Source: Actinomycetes bacterium
GTDB taxonomy: Bacteria > Actinomycetota > Acidimicrobiia > Acidimicrobiales > RAAP-2
Direction: 5' to 3'
Length of the DNA: 6,759 nucleotides
NCBI GenBank assembly: GCA_021826655.1
Contig: JAKAZC010000158.1
Location: 1 to 6,759, forward strand
Under the pieces are notes generated by a model. That model searched no databases. It worked only from the letters and a program-made list of their open reading frames with translations, and was not told where the DNA came from. Position numbers and translations under genes: made by a program. Below are positions 5,401-6,759 of this stretch, in pieces; within the stretch, counting starts at the first letter, position 1; every line of letters starts with the position of its first letter.

Positions 5401-6759
5401 GTGGGACCTCTTCTCGGGGGTGCCGCGGCGGGACGGGGGCGGCTCGCGGTTTGCCGTCCCCGCCGGAGCGGTCGTCGCCCGTCCCGGTGGCCGGCGCGGG
5501 CAGTCGCGGCCGTGTCGCTCCTGGGGCTCGTCGGGGCTCCGGTCACCGCCCGGGCACTTCCCGCGTCGGCCACCGCGACGCGTTCGGCCACCGCGACGCG
5601 TTCGGCCACCGCGACGCGTTCGGCCACCGCCATCGAGCCGACCTTCACGAACCCGATCTCGCCCATCGACGCGGCGGACCCGTCGATCATGAGGGTCGGC
5701 AGCACCTACTACTCGTTCTCCACCGGGTCGGGACCCGACAACGTCACCGAGATGTCGACCACGGATCTCGCTGCCTGGCCCCAGAGCTTCACGGGGACGA
5801 ACGACGCGCTCCCGACGCCCGGTCCGTGGGCCGTGGTCAGTCCGCTCGTGACCGTCTGGGCACCCTCGGCGATTCAGGTGGGCTCGACCTTCTACCTCTT
5901 CTACGCCGCCTACGACCCCGGCCTCGGCGCCCGGTGCATCGGGGTCGCGACCAGTGCCACGCCGGCCGGCCCCTACGCAGACGCCAACCCTGCGCCGATC
6001 GTCTGCCAGCCGTCCCTCGGCGGATCGATCGATCCGGACGCGTTCACCGACGCCGCCGGGAACATGTACCTCGCCTGGAAGTCCAACGGCGACCCGACGT
6101 CGCCTCCCGCCACCCTGTGGGTGTCGAGCATGGTCCCGACCCCGACCGGCGTCGCCCTCACCGGTTCGCCGGTTCCCCTGCTCGCCGCCGGGCAGGGATG
6201 GCAGTCGATCGTCGAGAACCCCTTCATGCTGGTCGCCGGGGGCCACTACGACCTGCTCTTCTCTGCGGGGAGGTTCGACACCTCCTCCTACTCGACGGGC
6301 TACGCCGTCTGCGCCGGGCCGCTGGGGCCGTGCCGGGAACCTCAGGACAAGCCGATCCTCTCCTCCACGCCGGGGGTGGCCGGGCCGGGCGGAGCGTCGG
6401 TCTTCGAGGATGCCACCGGGACCTACTGGCTGGCCTACGCGGCGTTCACCCCGCCGGCGGTCGGCTACGCGGCCGGGGGGGTGCGGAGCCTTCGCATGAA
6501 CGCGCTCTGCCTGGCCGGGGGCCTGGTCGCGGTGATCGGCCCGACCACCGGCCCGACCGCCCTCGACCCCCGGTGCCCGCGCTCCCACGGCTACTGGGAG
6601 GTCGCGTCCGACGGCGGCATCTTCGCGTTCGGCGACGCCGCCTTCTACGGCTCGATGGGCGGGACGCCCCTCAACCAGCCCGTCGTGGGGATCGCGCCCA
6701 CCCCCGACGGCGGGGGCTACTGGGAGGTCGCGTCCGACTGCGGCATCTTCGAGTTCGGC
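5401..6759 (+). CDS. Secreted glycoside hydrolase family 43-like protein with Acidimicrobiia-type repeats (3' end cut)
   Basis: The frame is open from 5245 through the window end; from GTG 5401 it gives 453 residues. The start is chosen because a GGAGGT site lies ten bases upstream and a signal peptide follows: an Arg-rich segment, a hydrophobic core [14 protein letters not shown] (34-47) and an ARA cleavage site near residue 52. After a SATATR repeat linker, a five-bladed propeller typical of GH43 begins at [19 protein letters not shown], with the likely catalytic base Asp93. [20 protein letters not shown] follows, then [19 protein letters not shown] with the likely auxiliary Asp211, and [20 protein letters not shown] with the likely acid Glu272. 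GH43 enzymes cleave arabinan, xylan and related plant-type glycans outside the cell; the substrate is unknown here. From residue 397 a 42-residue repeat starts ([16 protein letters not shown]), with a second copy running off the window. Upstream in-frame GTG starts (5257, 5293, 5371-5389) cannot be excluded. Confidence 0.82.
   Translation, partial: MGPLLGGAAAGRGRLAVCRPRRSGRRPSRWPARAVAAVSLLGLVGAPVTARALPASATATRSATATRSATATRSATAIEPTFTNPISPIDAADPSIMRVGSTYYSFSTGSGPDNVTEMSTTDLAAWPQSFTGTNDALPTPGPWAVVSPLVTVWAPSAIQVGSTFYLFYAAYDPGLGARCIGVATSATPAGPYADANPAPIVCQPSLGGSIDPDAFTDAAGNMYLAWKSNGDPTSPPATLWVSSMVPTPTGVALTGSPVPLLAAGQGWQSIVENPFMLVAGGHYDLLFSAGRFDTSSYSTGYAVCAGPLGPCREPQDKPILSSTPGVAGPGGASVFEDATGTYWLAYAAFTPPAVGYAAGGVRSLRMNALCLAGGLVAVIGPTTGPTALDPRCPRSHGYWEVASDGGIFAFGDAAFYGSMGGTPLNQPVVGIAPTPDGGGYWEVASDCGIFEFG
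5563..5634 (+). repeat. 18-bp tandem repeat encoding SATATR
   Basis: Four 18-bp units: the second and third (5581-5598, 5599-5616) are identical, while the first and last differ at their ends. They encode SATATR three times and then SATAIE at residues 56-79, just after the predicted signal-peptide cleavage site. The result is a Ser/Thr-rich linker before the catalytic domain. Confidence 0.9.
6589..6759 (+). repeat. 126-bp (42-residue) repeat at the C-terminal part of the hydrolase
   Basis: A unit beginning [10 protein letters not shown] at 6589 is followed exactly 126 bp later, at 6715, by a second copy that the window cuts after 45 bp. The 45 shared bases differ at only two positions, changing Gly to Cys and Ala to Glu. 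Proteins of Acidimicrobiia often carry long arrays of such units, probably forming a propeller-like or surface-binding domain (family knowledge, function unproven). More copies are expected beyond the edge. Confidence 0.88.

Noticed and set aside
4867..6588. A 573-codon open frame on the minus strand opposite the glycoside hydrolase
   Set aside because: Its translation is Arg/Gly/Pro-rich with no recognisable domain, and it lies antisense to a frame with clear GH43 motifs. High GC makes stop codons rare in such shadow frames.

Overview
The window is uniformly very GC-rich and looks like an actinobacterial chromosome. The best lineage clue is the 3' end. The repeat starting [16 protein letters not shown] is, from general knowledge, characteristic of secreted and surface proteins of Acidimicrobiia (Actinomycetota). 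A family-level assignment by eye is an inference, not a search result. I see no phage, insertion sequence, CRISPR array, rRNA or tRNA.

Layout, left to right. (1) A DUF4395 membrane protein on the minus strand, cut by the left edge, with a recognisable promoter and ribosome binding site. (2) A TauE/SafE-family membrane transporter on the minus strand. (3) A 710-residue CYTH–CHAD protein on the minus strand with a long low-complexity tail built partly from an 11-residue repeat; a strong hairpin follows its stop codon. (4) A Nudix hydrolase on the plus strand, divergent from the CYTH–CHAD gene across 84 bp. (5) A stand-alone LigD-type primase-polymerase on the minus strand, convergent with the Nudix gene. 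(6) A non-coding stretch of about 340 bp. (7) A secreted family-43-like glycoside hydrolase on the plus strand, fused to the Acidimicrobiia-type 42-residue repeat and cut by the right edge. Genes 1 and 7 run off the window.

Functional themes. CHAD domains are known to bind inorganic polyphosphate, and CYTH is a triphosphate-binding fold. A Nudix hydrolase facing them suggests a polyphosphate or nucleoside-polyphosphate housekeeping unit (inference). The LigD-type polymerase belongs to the end-joining and repair class; next to a MutT-like Nudix protein it may reflect nucleotide quality control and DNA repair, but the two genes are convergent and not an operon. The TauE/SafE and DUF4395 genes may form a small sulfur or redox membrane unit (weak inference). 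The glycoside hydrolase is separate and extracellular.

Striking features at the sequence level: several genes are preceded by a TANNNT hexamer, placed 6-8 nt before the start codon in three cases, which suggests leaderless mRNAs. Four genes carry, or are directly preceded by, short in-frame tandem repeats. The CYTH domain appears to have lost several of its usual acidic metal-binding residues. No clearly new multi-gene system is evident; the best candidates for something undescribed are the CYTH–CHAD protein with its repeat tail and the repeat-fused glycoside hydrolase.
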